Shown: in pieces, positions 33,720 through 42,411 of the stretch
How positions within the stretch are numbered: position 1 is the first letter of the stretch
Layout of the letters: each line of letters starts with the position of its first letter
NCBI RefSeq assembly: GCF_017355205.1
Contig: NZ_JADIJK010000001.1
Coordinates: 124,001 to 188,000, forward strand
From: Bacillus sp. SD088
Lineage (GTDB): Bacteria; Bacillota; Bacilli; Bacillales; Bacillaceae_C
DNA: 64,000 nucleotides
Direction: 5' to 3'
Made by a program: the position numbers and the translations under genes
Notes under the pieces: model-generated
Told to the model about the DNA's origin: nothing
The model's database searches: none
What the model saw: only the letters and a program-made list of their open reading frames with translations

Positions 33720-34721
33720 TCACACATACAATTGATAGCCTAAAATGATAAGATAAACGGATATTGTCACAATGATCATGAAGCCAATGACGAATCTTGC
33801 TCGAAAATAGGCAAATAACATAATCGTATTCTTTAGATCTAACATCGGGCCATATAATAAAAAAGCTAACAATGATCCAGTCGAAAAAGTATGAGAAAAT
33901 GAGGAAGCGACAAATGCATCTGCTTCGGAACATAAGGATAATATAAAACCAAGTCCCATCATCACCAATGGAGAAGACACATCATTGGTCCCTAATTGAA
34001 TTAACACCTCTCGATCTAAATACGTTTGAAAAAGACTAGCAATGAGAGCACCGATAATTAGATATTTCCCCATATCAAAAAACTCATCACTTGCATGATA
34101 AAAGGTAGATTTTAGTTTATTCGTTTGGACTCCCCTTGATTCTGTCAGCTTGTCCACCAACTCATTCCTTGTCCATTTTAATTGGTTACGATTCCGAAAA
34201 AATAGATAGGTTACTAACCCAATGATCATAGCTAAAACAAACGCCAAGATCATTCTCGCATAGGCAATGCTTGGGGTAGTTTGGAAAGCATAATAAGTAG
34301 ACGCAAAGACAATCGGATTTAATATTGGTGCTCCCACGATAAAAATAACGCCAACATGTAATGGCATCCCCTTTTTCATTAACCTTCTGACAACAGGGAT
34401 AATCGCGCATTCACATACAGGGAAAACCGCACTCACAAGGACTGCAGGCAAAATAGCGAGCAGAGGGTTCTTTGGTATGAGCCTCTGCACCATTTCCTCT
34501 GATAAAAAGGTTTGAATCAAAGCTGACACAAATACACCAATCAGCACAAATGGAAGAGCTTCTAAGACAATGCTTAAGAAAATTGTATTTACATTCAACA
34601 TTGATTTCGAAATGGTTTCTTCTATATTCATCATATCTGCGAATAAAAATATGCATATCAACACTCCCATAAGCACGATCTCGACTCCATCTCTTACCCA
34701 TCCATTTACATGTGCACGCAT
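33720..34721 (-). CDS. ycgR: YcgR-like permease (UPF0718 type)
   Basis: 333 residues from an ATG at 34721 with GGATAGGAG seven nt before; an in-frame GTG at 34751 would overlap the CobW gene by 4 bp and is the alternative. Eight or so membrane segments. The permease signature is PVCECAIIPVVRRLMKKGMPLHVGVIFIVGAP near the centre, where the CEC motif is conserved in the family, and LCSEADAFVASSFSHTF in the second half. Family members are predicted permeases with unknown substrate. Grouping with a CobW protein and a Zur-like operator suggests a role in zinc or metal supply. Confidence 0.82.
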   Translation of the reverse strand: MRAHVNGWVRDGVEIVLMGVLICIFLFADMMNIEETISKSMLNVNTIFLSIVLEALPFVLIGVFVSALIQTFLSEEMVQRLIPKNPLLAILPAVLVSAVFPVCECAIIPVVRRLMKKGMPLHVGVIFIVGAPILNPIVFASTYYAFQTTPSIAYARMILAFVLAMIIGLVTYLFFRNRNQLKWTRNELVDKLTESRGVQTNKLKSTFYHASDEFFDMGKYLIIGALIASLFQTYLDREVLIQLGTNDVSSPLVMMGLGFILSLCSEADAFVASSFSHTFSTGSLLAFLLYGPMLDLKNTIMLFAYFRARFVIGFMIIVTISVYLIILGYQLYV

Positions 34722-34747
34722 CTTTACACTCCTATCCTTAGTTATTT

Positions 34748-35725
34748 TCACTGTGTGATTAATTTCTTATAGGATTGTTGAATCTGTTTTTCTTCTATTC
34801 CAATGCCAATTAAATTGATTACAGCCTCTCGTTCTAACGAAGCCGAAATTGGAGCAAATGCTACCTTTTTTGCTGCATATTGAAAGCTGAAGAGATCATC
34901 AGATCCTTCAAGTTTGATAAACCCTTTTCCACGTAAAACACCATCAGGTAATTGCTTTATCCATTTCTCAAACTTCCTCTGGTTGAAGGCAGGAAGCTCA
35001 TCTAACTTAATCGCCTTCACGCTAGAATGATGATGATGAGCATTGTGTGTTGCCTTATTGTCAAACACGATAGATTGAATTCGTTGCTCAAAGAGAAGAG
35101 CCGGATCCACTTCTCCATATGCACTCTCCACTATGACCTTTTTATCTCCAGCTATTTTCATTACCTTTTGTTTTAGCTTTTTAAGCTGCTCAATCGAAAC
35201 AACATCTGTTTTATTAAGTAATAATAAGCTCCCACAAACAATCTGCTCCTCTAACAAATGACGAACTTCTGCAGAACTCGAAAAAATACTTTGATATTCT
35301 AAAAAATGACTCGCATCAATTACCGTAATAATCGACATTAGTTGAAATTGATCGATATAGGGTGTACTTGACATGACTTCTTGGATCTCAAGAGGGTTGG
35401 CCACCCCTGTTCCTTCAATAAATAAGATATCTAATGGCTGCTGTGTAATCTCAGAAATAAGAGTATCCATCGTTTCCTTTAAATCGTCTTGAATTGTACA
35501 ACAAATACATCCATTTAATAACTCATATACTTTTTTATTATGAAATAGATGCCCCTCTACATTGGCCTCACCTAATTCATTTAAAATAACCCCCGGCTTC
35601 CAGCCCATTTGCTCACAGTATTGAAGCATATGTAATAAAACGGTCGTTTTTCCACTTCCCAAAAAACCACCTAACACATAGACAGGGATTCTTTTATCAG
35701 TTTTCATGCTTGTTTTCAATTTCAT
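34748..35725 (-). CDS. CobW/COG0523-family metallochaperone GTPase (ZagA/YciC-like)
   Basis: 325 residues from the ATG at 35725 (GGAG six nt upstream). The P-loop is LGGFLGSGKTTVLL, the metal-binding CxCC motif lies in NGCICCTIQDDL, the G4 motif is LLNKTDVV, and a C-terminal CobW_C domain follows a His-rich stretch (NAHHHHSS). These GTPases deliver zinc to client enzymes under starvation, as ZagA (YciC) does in B. subtilis. The Zur-box-like site at 35814-35834 overlaps the promoter. Start of ycgR is close to its stop, so the three genes form one operon. Confidence 0.9.
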   Translation of the reverse strand: MKLKTSMKTDKRIPVYVLGGFLGSGKTTVLLHMLQYCEQMGWKPGVILNELGEANVEGHLFHNKKVYELLNGCICCTIQDDLKETMDTLISEITQQPLDILFIEGTGVANPLEIQEVMSSTPYIDQFQLMSIITVIDASHFLEYQSIFSSSAEVRHLLEEQIVCGSLLLLNKTDVVSIEQLKKLKQKVMKIAGDKKVIVESAYGEVDPALLFEQRIQSIVFDNKATHNAHHHHSSVKAIKLDELPAFNQRKFEKWIKQLPDGVLRGKGFIKLEGSDDLFSFQYAAKKVAFAPISASLEREAVINLIGIGIEEKQIQQSYKKLITQ

Positions 35726-35801
35726 TTGTCTCTCCATCCTTTCGCTATTTTTTATAAATTTTTTCCATTGCTAAAAAAGTACTTGCCAATTTAGTTTTTT
35801 T

Positions 35802-35807
35802 ATTATA
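35802..35807 (-). promoter_or_regulatory. -10 element (TATAAT) of the cobW-ycgR-ycgQ operon
   Basis: TATAAT on the minus strand, 77 nt before the cobW start. The Zur-box-like site begins 6 nt upstream and covers the spacer and -35 region, so binding should block RNA polymerase. Confidence 0.45.
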
Positions 35808-35813
35808 CGATAC

Positions 35814-35834
35814 AGATCGTAATGATTACGGTTG
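35814..35834. promoter_or_regulatory. Zur-box-like site, cobW side
   Basis: The 15-bp core TCGTAATGATTACGG is a near-perfect copy of the Bacillus Zur core TCGTAATNATTACGA, and the 21-bp window has three mismatches outside the core centre. It overlaps the promoter of the zinc operon. Confidence 0.75.
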
Positions 35835-35982
35835 TTGCTATGAAAAATTGCCCTTTGCTTTCTATTAGACATTACTTATGAATTGGTCTTATCCGAATCA
35901 GAGTTAGTATATTCATAGGACCGCAACACTTTATAAAGTGAAACTTTAATCAGTGGAGACTTAATCCCTGTTAATGCTAAAT

Positions 35983-36003
35983 AAATCGTAATAGTTACTA
36001 TTT
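35983..36003. promoter_or_regulatory. Zur-box-like site, znuA side
   Basis: AAATCGTAATAGTTACTATT plus one T matches the 21-bp Bacillus Zur consensus with two mismatches. It lies 73 nt upstream of the ZnuA-like gene. Divergent zinc genes each with their own box indicate joint repression by zinc-loaded Zur. Confidence 0.75.
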
Positions 36004-36075
36004 ACTTTAAATCTATTCTCTTAGAAGAAAAAAATACCAATTTTATTTTACAAATGTTAGAAAGGAAAAGGATAT

Positions 36076-37113
36076 ATGAAAAGAAAATCCATTTTTTTGA
36101 TATTGGTTTTGTTGATCGGCATTTTTCTTAGTGGTTGTCAGACAGCTTCTTCTACTAAATCAGAGGCCACAGAAAAAGAGAATAAGCCCTTAACAGTATT
36201 TACTACGATCTTTGCAATAGAAGACTTCACAAAGAAAATTGGCGGAGAACATGTTCAAGTGAAAAGTGTCTATCCCGTCGGAGCAGATGCTCATACTTTT
36301 GAACCGACGATGAAAAAGATGATGGAAATAGCCGATGCAGACTTATTTATCTTTAACGGATCTGGCCTAGAGCCTTTCATTGATAAATCTAAGGACATCT
36401 TTACAAATGAAAATGTCACTTTAGTAGAAGCTTCAGAAGGAATCAAATTATTGGAAGGTCATGGACATGACCATCATGATGGTGAAGATGAGCATACAGA
36501 TCATGAAGGGGAACATAGACATGATGATGGGGATGAAGATGAACACGCAGATCATGATCATCATGAGGGAGAACATGATCATAACCACGACCATGATCCA
36601 CATATTTGGCTAGATCCAAATCATGCGATCAGCATGGCAGAAAATATAAAAAATGCTCTAATAGAGGCAATGCCCTCCGCCAAAGAGGATTTTGAAGAAA
36701 ACTATCAAACTGTAAAACAAGATTTAGAGAATCTCGATGATGAGTTGAGAACAACGGTTGAAGGTGCAGAACACCCGGAAATCTTAGTTTCCCATGCTGC
36801 TTATGGATATTGGGAGCACCGTTATGGCCTTGAGCAAATTAGCATTTCAGGATTAAGCCCGGAAAATGAGCCATCGCAAAAACAGTTGCAAAACATTATC
36901 GAAACAGCTGATGAACATGATATTAACTATATTGTCTATGATCAAACTCCTCTCACAAAAATTGCTGATATTGTCCAAAAAGAAACAGGGACGACAATTG
37001 TAACACTTCATAACTTGGAGTATATAACAGAAGATGACGTAAAAAATAAAGAAGATTATTTTAGCATTATGAATAAAAATATCGAAAGCTTGAAAGAAAT
37101 TCTTGCCCCTTGA
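36076..37113 (+). CDS. znuA: Zinc-binding lipoprotein of an ABC importer (ZnuA/AdcA-like)
   Basis: 345 residues with a lipoprotein signal MKRKSIFLILVLLIGIFLSG ending in lipobox LSGC. The fold is that of cluster A-I metal-binding proteins: FEPTMKKMMEIADADLF, a Zn-ligand His in GADAHTFEP, then a His/Asp/Glu-rich loop (roughly residues 134-175) and DPHIWLDPNHA. A third His is in VSHAAYGYW and the last ligand region is NYIVYDQTPLT. The rich loop is a zinc-sequestering feature typical of zinc rather than manganese carriers. No permease or ATPase gene follows; the transcript ends at 37120-37164. It would depend on a ZnuBC pair encoded elsewhere. Expected regulation is by Zur. Confidence 0.92.
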   Translation: MKRKSIFLILVLLIGIFLSGCQTASSTKSEATEKENKPLTVFTTIFAIEDFTKKIGGEHVQVKSVYPVGADAHTFEPTMKKMMEIADADLFIFNGSGLEPFIDKSKDIFTNENVTLVEASEGIKLLEGHGHDHHDGEDEHTDHEGEHRHDDGDEDEHADHDHHEGEHDHNHDHDPHIWLDPNHAISMAENIKNALIEAMPSAKEDFEENYQTVKQDLENLDDELRTTVEGAEHPEILVSHAAYGYWEHRYGLEQISISGLSPENEPSQKQLQNIIETADEHDINYIVYDQTPLTKIADIVQKETGTTIVTLHNLEYITEDDVKNKEDYFSIMNKNIESLKEILAP

Positions 37114-37119
37114 TGTTTT

Positions 37120-37164
37120 GGGACGTCTTAGTCGCTGCCTACAGATGACTAGGACGTCCCTTTT
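37120..37164 (+). terminator. Intrinsic terminator of znuA
   Basis: GGGACGTCTTAGTC pairs with GACTAGGACGTCCC (one G-U) and is followed by TTTT. It begins 7 nt after the stop codon, confirming znuA as a single-gene unit. Confidence 0.85.
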
Positions 37165-37284
37165 GCTATATAAGTGGGCGGAGCCCGTTGCTCTATATGA
37201 GTTATTCTTCGGTAATATTCCTTCGACTTCCCAAAATATTATTGTGAATTTTCTAGCCGCCAGATATACATTCCCAAACCCCAA

Positions 37285-37317
37285 AGGAAAAAGCAGGAGA
37301 AATTCCCCCTGCTTTGT
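37285..37317 (-). terminator. Intrinsic terminator of the Asp/Asn-rich lipoprotein gene
   Basis: On the minus strand AAAGCAGG pairs with CCTGCTTT and is followed by TTTCC. It is placed directly after the stop codon. Confidence 0.7.
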
Positions 37318-37653
37318 TTACCTCTTATCGTCATCCTTCATATTGTTATCATTGTTCATATCATTATCATTGTTGATGTTGTCATTTCCCTCTAAATCAT
37401 TATCCATGTCCGTATCATTCATATCCGTATCATCATTGACACCATTATCATCGTTGACGCCGTTGTCATTGACACCGTTATCTTCCATTCCATTGTCGTC
37501 GTTAACACCATTGTCATTCATTCCATTGTCATCAACTTCGTTATCATTTGTCGGAGGTGGAGGATTTTGATCATTATCATTATTCCCACATCCTACTAAT
37601 AATATCGAGGCCAATGCCGCTGCTCCTAAAAACTTTGTCCATTTCATATTCAT
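37318..37653 (-). CDS. Low-complexity Asp/Asn-rich small lipoprotein
   Basis: 111 residues. The signal peptide MNMKWTKFLGAAALASILLVG is followed by Cys and the lipobox LVGC. After a short NNDNDQNPPPPTN linker, the mature part consists almost wholly of Asp, Asn, Gly, Val, Glu and Met in degenerate NDNGVNDD repeats. There is no hydrophobic core, so it is probably a disordered, strongly acidic tail anchored in the outer leaflet. AGGAG lies 9 nt before ATG and a terminator follows, supporting a real gene. I recognise no family. The acidic tail could bind divalent cations, and the gene lies beside the zinc locus, but a functional link is only a guess. Confidence 0.7.
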   Translation of the reverse strand: MNMKWTKFLGAAALASILLVGCGNNDNDQNPPPPTNDNEVDDNGMNDNGVNDDNGMEDNGVNDNGVNDDNGVNDDTDMNDTDMDNDLEGNDNINNDNDMNNDNNMKDDDKR

Positions 37654-37932
37654 TTTGGTAAGCTCCTTTCAGATTTGCCCCATATAAGCGGAATTTTTTT
37701 GGCTTTGTTATATCCATAAAATATAGCATCGCCCGTAGCCTGATATTAGCTTTCCCAAAATCGGTAAAACCTTGCAAAAAACTTTCTACAAAATTTGGTA
37801 ACCTTTTTTCCACTTAAAGAAGCGAACAAAACTTACTTCATTTTAATGCTCATTCAACATTTTGTTAAACAGAACTTTCTGTCGCTTTAGCCTTACTTAT
37901 TTCCAATTCTGGATGTGCCTTTCTTATAATAG

Positions 37933-38052
37933 ATGGCCTTGAAAAACGCTAAAGAGCTAACAAAATATGCCGTAGAAAATATGAAGACATTTCCCGACAA
38001 TCCTTACAAAGATTTTGCAGTTGAGACTTATAAAAAGTTGGTTAGAAAATAA
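37933..38052 (+). CDS. 39-residue ORF, possible C-terminal gene remnant
   Basis: ATG follows an in-frame TAG. The product reads MALKNAKELTKYAVENMKTF and continues to ...VETYKKLVRK. It is a well-formed amphipathic peptide with sensible codons, but no good ribosome binding site is seen. It may be the 3' end of a lost gene. The rest of 37654-37932 holds only AT-rich DNA with no convincing feature. Confidence 0.25.
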   Translation: MALKNAKELTKYAVENMKTFPDNPYKDFAVETYKKLVRK

Positions 38053-38346
38053 AGAGGCTAAGACAAAAGTTTTTCACTCAAGATAAAACCGAACTGCTAG
38101 ATGCATATCCCCGCTTCGGAAATATACTTCGCTTTCCGCGGGCGGCTGGTGAGCTTCCTCAGGTATACAGGATGTAAGTCACGAAGGCGTTGCGCCAGGA
38201 CGGCGCGTACTTAGCCTTTGATCCTCATTCGCACTCCGGGATCTCACCGATGTCTTTTTTCCCGCTGGAGTCTCGTATATTTCCTCCGCTAAGGCAATAC
38301 ATTGTTCGGCTTTGAATGTTAGCATTAGTTATGTCTCAGCCTCTTC
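38052..38346. repeat. Family-B dispersed repeat, full copy with terminal inverted repeats
   Basis: The ends AAGAGGCTAAGACA and TGTCTCAGCCTCTT are inverted repeats with one mismatch. Interior blocks are CTTCGCTTTCCGCGGGCGG, GAGCTTCCTCAGG, ACAGGATGTAAGTC and GGCGTTGCGCCAGGACGGCG. It lies between the small ORF and the fabZ stop and may act as a terminator for fabZ. Confidence 0.7.
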
Positions 38347-38351
38347 TACTA

Positions 38352-38780
38352 TTAGATTTTCTGAATCGCAAACATGATTTCCGCTTCACAGACTAATTCA
38401 TCATCTACGGTTGCCTTCACATTTGCTTTTGCGATCGAACCTCTCATACGCGTAATTTCTGCTTCAAGCTTTAGTTGATCTCCAGGTACAACTTGGCGCT
38501 TAAATCGGCACTTGTCAATCCCTGCAAATAGGCCAAGCTTCCCTTCATTTTCTGAAGTTTGCATCATCGCGATACCACTTGTTTGCGCTAAAGCTTCCAC
38601 AATTAGAACGCCTGGCATGACAGGATATTCTGGAAAATGACCATTGAAAAAGGGCTCATTTGCAGTCACATTTTTGATGGCAACCGCTTTTTTTCCCGCG
38701 TCCACTTCCAACACTCGGTCTACTAACAGAAAAGGATAGCGATGAGGAATAATGTCCTTAATTTGTTGAATATCTAACAT
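38352..38780 (-). CDS. fabZ: 3-hydroxyacyl-[ACP] dehydratase FabZ
   Basis: 142 residues, a normal length. The hot-dog fold signature is [23 protein letters not shown] with catalytic His48 and Glu62. The N-terminus [20 protein letters not shown] is typical. AAGGAGATGGCAGA precedes the ATG. It dehydrates hydroxyacyl-ACP in fatty acid elongation (type II FAS, cytoplasm). B. subtilis fabZ (ywpB) lies in the same neighbourhood, near the flhP-flhO genes. Confidence 0.97.
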   Translation of the reverse strand: MLDIQQIKDIIPHRYPFLLVDRVLEVDAGKKAVAIKNVTANEPFFNGHFPEYPVMPGVLIVEALAQTSGIAMMQTSENEGKLGLFAGIDKCRFKRQVVPGDQLKLEAEITRMRGSIAKANVKATVDDELVCEAEIMFAIQKI

Positions 38781-38878
38781 TCTGCCATCTCCTTTTATTC
38801 AATTATGTATGGAAGAGCTAGCTAAAAGCGCAACACAAACATTACGCCAGCTTGCTCATATATGTTTCGAGTCTTCCT

Positions 38879-39175
38879 TTACTTGTCTTCTTTTACTAAG
38901 TCAATAATATGGGTCCACGTTTTCTTTTTAAAAACATCCTTAGAAACTCCATCGCCCATGACTCCATAACCAATCATCAGTCCACTTGCAAGACTAGCCG
39001 AAAAAAGAATGATGATTAAAACCAAGCGAAGCCATATCGGAATAAGCCTAATACGAACTCGTTGTTTAGACCGCTTCTCCTCTTTACTTGCTTGCTTTTC
39101 AATCTTCTTATCATGTTTTTTCTTTGTCCGTTCTTCTTTTGACTGAACTTTCTCTTGGCTGATTTGATTGGCCAT
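38879..39175 (-). CDS. EpuA-like small membrane protein (PF11772 type)
   Basis: 98 residues. A long Lys/Arg/Glu-rich cytoplasmic N-terminus is followed by one membrane segment (LRLVLIIILFSASLASGLMIGYG) and a short outside tail with KDVFKKKTWTHIIDLV. That tail and the RIRLIPIWLRL segment are the hallmark of the family often mis-named 'RNA polymerase subunit beta'. The function is unknown. AAAGGAG precedes the ATG. It lies between fabZ and flhP on the same strand, as in relatives. Confidence 0.75.
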   Translation of the reverse strand: MANQISQEKVQSKEERTKKKHDKKIEKQASKEEKRSKQRVRIRLIPIWLRLVLIIILFSASLASGLMIGYGVMGDGVSKDVFKKKTWTHIIDLVKEDK

Positions 39176-39326
39176 CTTGCGAAAAACTCCTTTGTTTTAA
39201 TTAGTAAGAATAATTAAAACGAAAAATTTACTTGCTAAGTGTTCAGTGACTTCTATACGGACACTCTAACACAATCTATATATGTTGTCCCAGTTTAATA
39301 GAAGTTCCACTTTATCATATCATATT

Positions 39327-40148
39327 TTAACGAATGTTGTTGATAATTCCCATCATTTGATCTGATATTGAAATAGATCTTGATTGAAATTGTAAAGCAC
39401 GTTGCACCATCGTCATATTTGATAATTCAACTCCGATATCAACATTCGCATTCTCGAGTGTTTGTTGCTGCATACCAATATCTCCTCGAAGTCCAGCGGC
39501 ATTCGTTAAATCCGTGTAGATCTCCCCCGGCTCGACATTGGGGTCATCTGGAAGACCAAGTAAAGAATCCCCTTTTTGTTCAAGTAACTGCGGCTTCTTG
39601 ACTTCAATCACCCCTAAATGAATGGGATCTAGTAATCCTTCTGCCGTTAACTGACCATGATCATTAATTTGGATATTGCTTATTTCATTTGGCAAAATAA
39701 TTCGATTGTTGTTCTCGTCTAAAATGGGAAGGCCATCTTGGTTTACCAGCTGAGTGCCTGGTTGGTTCTCTAGCGGCATTAGGTATAAAGCACCATTTCT
39801 AGTAAACCGCAGTGCATTGTCATCAGAGACTTTCAAAAACTGCTTTGGACTTGTGAATGCAATATCCAAGGGACGGTCAGTCGTTTTTAGCGAGCCTTGC
39901 TCTAAGCTAATCGGCATTTTTGTTACCCTTGCTCCAACTCCCTGGCGAATGCCGAAGGCTGATACTCTTCCGGTTTCTTTTTCTTGAGCAGACTGATTAT
40001 TAATGGATTGAACCATTAATTCTGCAAATGAAGCATTTTGTGTTTTATAACCCGTTGTATCGGAGTTACTGATATTATGACTAATCAAATCAAATTGTTT
40101 TTGCAATTGATTCATTGTATTTACTGCAGTTGTCATCATATGACTCAT
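39327..40148 (-). CDS. flhP: Flagellar basal-body rod/hook protein FlhP
   Basis: 273 residues. The N-terminal flg_bb_rod motif includes TTAVNTMNQLQKQFDLISHNISNSDTTGYK, and the C-terminus has GMQQQTLENANVDIGVELSNMTMVQRALQFQSRSISISDQM, the paired helices of rod proteins. It is homologous to the neighbouring FlhO and matches the flhO-flhP pair next to mbl in B. subtilis. It is exported through the flagellar type III apparatus and has no classical signal peptide. The gene starts 31 bp after flhO ends and is co-transcribed with it. Confidence 0.93.
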   Translation of the reverse strand: MSHMMTTAVNTMNQLQKQFDLISHNISNSDTTGYKTQNASFAELMVQSINNQSAQEKETGRVSAFGIRQGVGARVTKMPISLEQGSLKTTDRPLDIAFTSPKQFLKVSDDNALRFTRNGALYLMPLENQPGTQLVNQDGLPILDENNNRIILPNEISNIQINDHGQLTAEGLLDPIHLGVIEVKKPQLLEQKGDSLLGLPDDPNVEPGEIYTDLTNAAGLRGDIGMQQQTLENANVDIGVELSNMTMVQRALQFQSRSISISDQMMGIINNIR

Positions 40149-40179
40149 CTATGGCCTCTCCTTAGCTCTAAATATCATT

Positions 40180-40965
40180 TTATCCATTCACTTTGCCAAC
40201 TTCGTTCACGGCTTTATCTAAGCTCCTATCATAGGCTTGTACAATTTTCTGATTGGCTTCAAACGATCGATAGGCACTAAGCATCTCAGTCATCGCTCGA
40301 GACGAGTCCACATTTGAGCGCTCATAAAAGCCTTGTGACACACTAAAAGGCTCCTGATCGGCAAATGGAAGGTCTACAGCCCCTTCTTCTATGCGTAAAA
40401 GGCCGGTGCCTTCTTGGATAAGTTCTTGAGGGTCAGTTGCTAATGTAATCCCTAACTGGGCAATTTGGTTCTCATTTTCCATAATCGTTCCATTTGCTGT
40501 AACCGTGAATTGATCACTATCTAAAGTAATTTGGTTCCCTTGTCGATCCAGGACAGGATAGCCCTCAGATGTCGTTAATACTCCATCTCCATCTAAAACA
40601 AAGCGACCATTTCGCGTATATTTAACCTGATTTTGATCTTCAACTGTAAAAAACACAGAACCATTTGGTCCATTTGTAAGAGCTAAATCAGTGTTTTGAT
40701 TCGTTTCATGAAGGTCACCTTGTACATATTTTGGCATTGTTTCCTGCATGTACACACCTGTATTGATGGATCCTACTTCCCTAGGTAGATTAGGCTTTTC
40801 CATTCCACCTACTTTTTGGAGTAGCATTTCTGGAAATGCTCGTATGGCAGATTGGCTCTCTTTGTAGCCAGGCGTATTCATATTGGCTAGATTATTCGTG
40901 ATTAAATCTGTCTTACGTTGCTGTGCGTACATTCCGGATGCTGCTGTCGATAAACCTCTTAACAT
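40180..40965 (-). CDS. flhO: Flagellar basal-body rod/hook protein FlhO
   Basis: 261 residues from the ATG at 40965 (GAGGG upstream); an in-frame GTG four codons earlier overlaps that Shine-Dalgarno. The N-terminus MLRGLSTAASGMYAQQRKTD followed by LITNNLANMNTPGYK is the rod signature. The C-terminal helix pair is YERSNVDSSRAMTEMLSAYRSFEANQKIVQ. It is a distal rod component exported by the flagellar secretion system. It is located just downstream of mbl, as in B. subtilis. Confidence 0.94.
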   Translation of the reverse strand: MLRGLSTAASGMYAQQRKTDLITNNLANMNTPGYKESQSAIRAFPEMLLQKVGGMEKPNLPREVGSINTGVYMQETMPKYVQGDLHETNQNTDLALTNGPNGSVFFTVEDQNQVKYTRNGRFVLDGDGVLTTSEGYPVLDRQGNQITLDSDQFTVTANGTIMENENQIAQLGITLATDPQELIQEGTGLLRIEEGAVDLPFADQEPFSVSQGFYERSNVDSSRAMTEMLSAYRSFEANQKIVQAYDRSLDKAVNEVGKVNG

Positions 40966-41041
40966 ATAAACCCTCACACACCTTTATTCGTTCATTTTTC
41001 TCTACTTCTTATATCGGCAAGTTAAACATTCCTTAATGTTG

Positions 41042-42043
41042 TTAAATGAGCGCTCGGCGTGTCACAAGATCCATATTTTTAAGCATTATGCCGGTTCCCA
41101 TCGCTACTGCATCCATCGGATGTTCTGCAATCAGCACAGGTACCTTTAGTTCATCTGCTAGTAGTTGGTCCATTCCGTGAAGGAGGGCACCGCCACCAGT
41201 CAACATAATTCCTCTATCAATAATATCAGCGGATAGCTCTGGTGGAGTTTTTTCTAAAACCATTTTAGCCGATTGAACAATCGTCTCTACAGGTTCACGA
41301 AGAGCCTCTTCGATTTCCTTAGAATAAATCGTAATCGTTCTTGGAAGCCCAGACACCATATCACGCCCCCGGATATCCATTTCTTCCTTACGCAATCCTG
41401 GAAACACAGTCCCGATATTAATCTTAATATTTTCCGCTGTACGTTCTCCAATTAATAATTTATACTGTTTTTTCACATAATTTAATATTTCTTGATCAAA
41501 TTTATCTCCGGCCATTTTGATCGATGAAGAAGTCACAATATCCCCCATAGAGAGTACAGCAATATCAGCCGTTCCACCGCCAATGTCCACGACCATATTC
41601 CCACTAGGTTGGAAAATATCCATTCCCGCACCAATTGCTGCTACTTTCGGCTCCTCTTCAAGAAAAACCTTTTTTCCGCCACTTTTTTCTGCCGCTTCCC
41701 TAATGGCTTTTTGTTCAACGCTCGTAATATTTGTTGGACAACATACTAAGATCCTTGGCTTTGATAAAAAGCCTTTTACATTCAGTTTATGTATAAAATG
41801 CTTGAGCATCGTTTCAGTTACATCAAAGTCTGCGATCACTCCATCCTTTAATGGACGAATCGCCATAATATTTCCCGGGGTTCTTCCGACCATTTGTCTC
41901 GCTTCTTCTCCGACAGCTAATACTCTATTTTGATTACGGTCAATTGCAACCACAGAGGGTTCATTTAAAACAATCCCTTGTCCTTTAACATGAATTAATA
42001 CATTTGCTGTTCCTAAATCGATTCCAATATCCTTTGCAAACAT
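41042..42043 (-). CDS. mbl: Actin-like cell-shape protein Mbl
   Basis: 333 residues, the same as B. subtilis Mbl. It starts MFAKDIGIDLGTANVLIHVK (phosphate-1 motif) and contains NMVVDIGGGTADIAVLSMGD (phosphate-2) and RGIMLTGGGALLHGMDQLLA (adenosine motif). High identity to Mbl throughout and position between spoIIID and flhO distinguish it from MreB. It forms membrane-bound filaments that guide lateral wall synthesis. Confidence 0.96.
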   Translation of the reverse strand: MFAKDIGIDLGTANVLIHVKGQGIVLNEPSVVAIDRNQNRVLAVGEEARQMVGRTPGNIMAIRPLKDGVIADFDVTETMLKHFIHKLNVKGFLSKPRILVCCPTNITSVEQKAIREAAEKSGGKKVFLEEEPKVAAIGAGMDIFQPSGNMVVDIGGGTADIAVLSMGDIVTSSSIKMAGDKFDQEILNYVKKQYKLLIGERTAENIKINIGTVFPGLRKEEMDIRGRDMVSGLPRTITIYSKEIEEALREPVETIVQSAKMVLEKTPPELSADIIDRGIMLTGGGALLHGMDQLLADELKVPVLIAEHPMDAVAMGTGIMLKNMDLVTRRALI

Positions 42044-42294
42044 TCTATTCCCTTCTTTCTAAGTTCAATCCCTCGTATGGGCTATTTGTCATTTTTCGTG
42101 TATATTTTAAGTTCAAAAAAGCAGATTAAGTTCCTATTTTACGGTGATAATGTGCCGTTAGGATTTGTTCATGGAGTAAACAGGTAAAAAGTCTCACCAT
42201 ATAATATTCCCTAATTGTTTATTTTACCATAATCCTATACTAAATACGTAGGTTTTTAGAAATAATTCATTCGGATTTTAAACAATTAGAGTTT

Positions 42295-42335
42295 ATCCAC
42301 AAGCTAAAATTTTATAATTTCCTCAGCAACAAGCG
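42295..42335. repeat. Small family-C fragment
   Basis: TTATCCACAAGCTAAAATTT and the following CCTCAGCAACAAGCG resemble blocks at 43148-43200, 43325-43350 and 30205-30250. The remainder of the mbl-spoIIID gap (42044-42294) has no visible feature other than AT-rich DNA that must hold the mbl promoter. Confidence 0.45.
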
Positions 42336-42349
42336 AATAGACAAAAGGC

Positions 42350-42392
42350 GGATAGAGATAGTACTGCGCTCTCCATCCGCCTAATTCCAATA
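42350..42392 (-). terminator. Intrinsic terminator of spoIIID
   Basis: AGGCGGAT and AGAG pair with CTCT and ATCCGCCT across an 11-nt loop, followed on the minus strand by TTTTGTCT. It lies 20 nt after the spoIIID stop. Confidence 0.8.
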
Positions 42393-42411
42393 AAATAATT
42401 GGACAATATCC

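Noticed and set aside
37580-37813. Minus-strand ORF of 77 codons upstream of the Asp/Asn-rich lipoprotein
   Set aside because: It overlaps the start of the lipoprotein gene in another frame and has no ribosome binding site or family resemblance.
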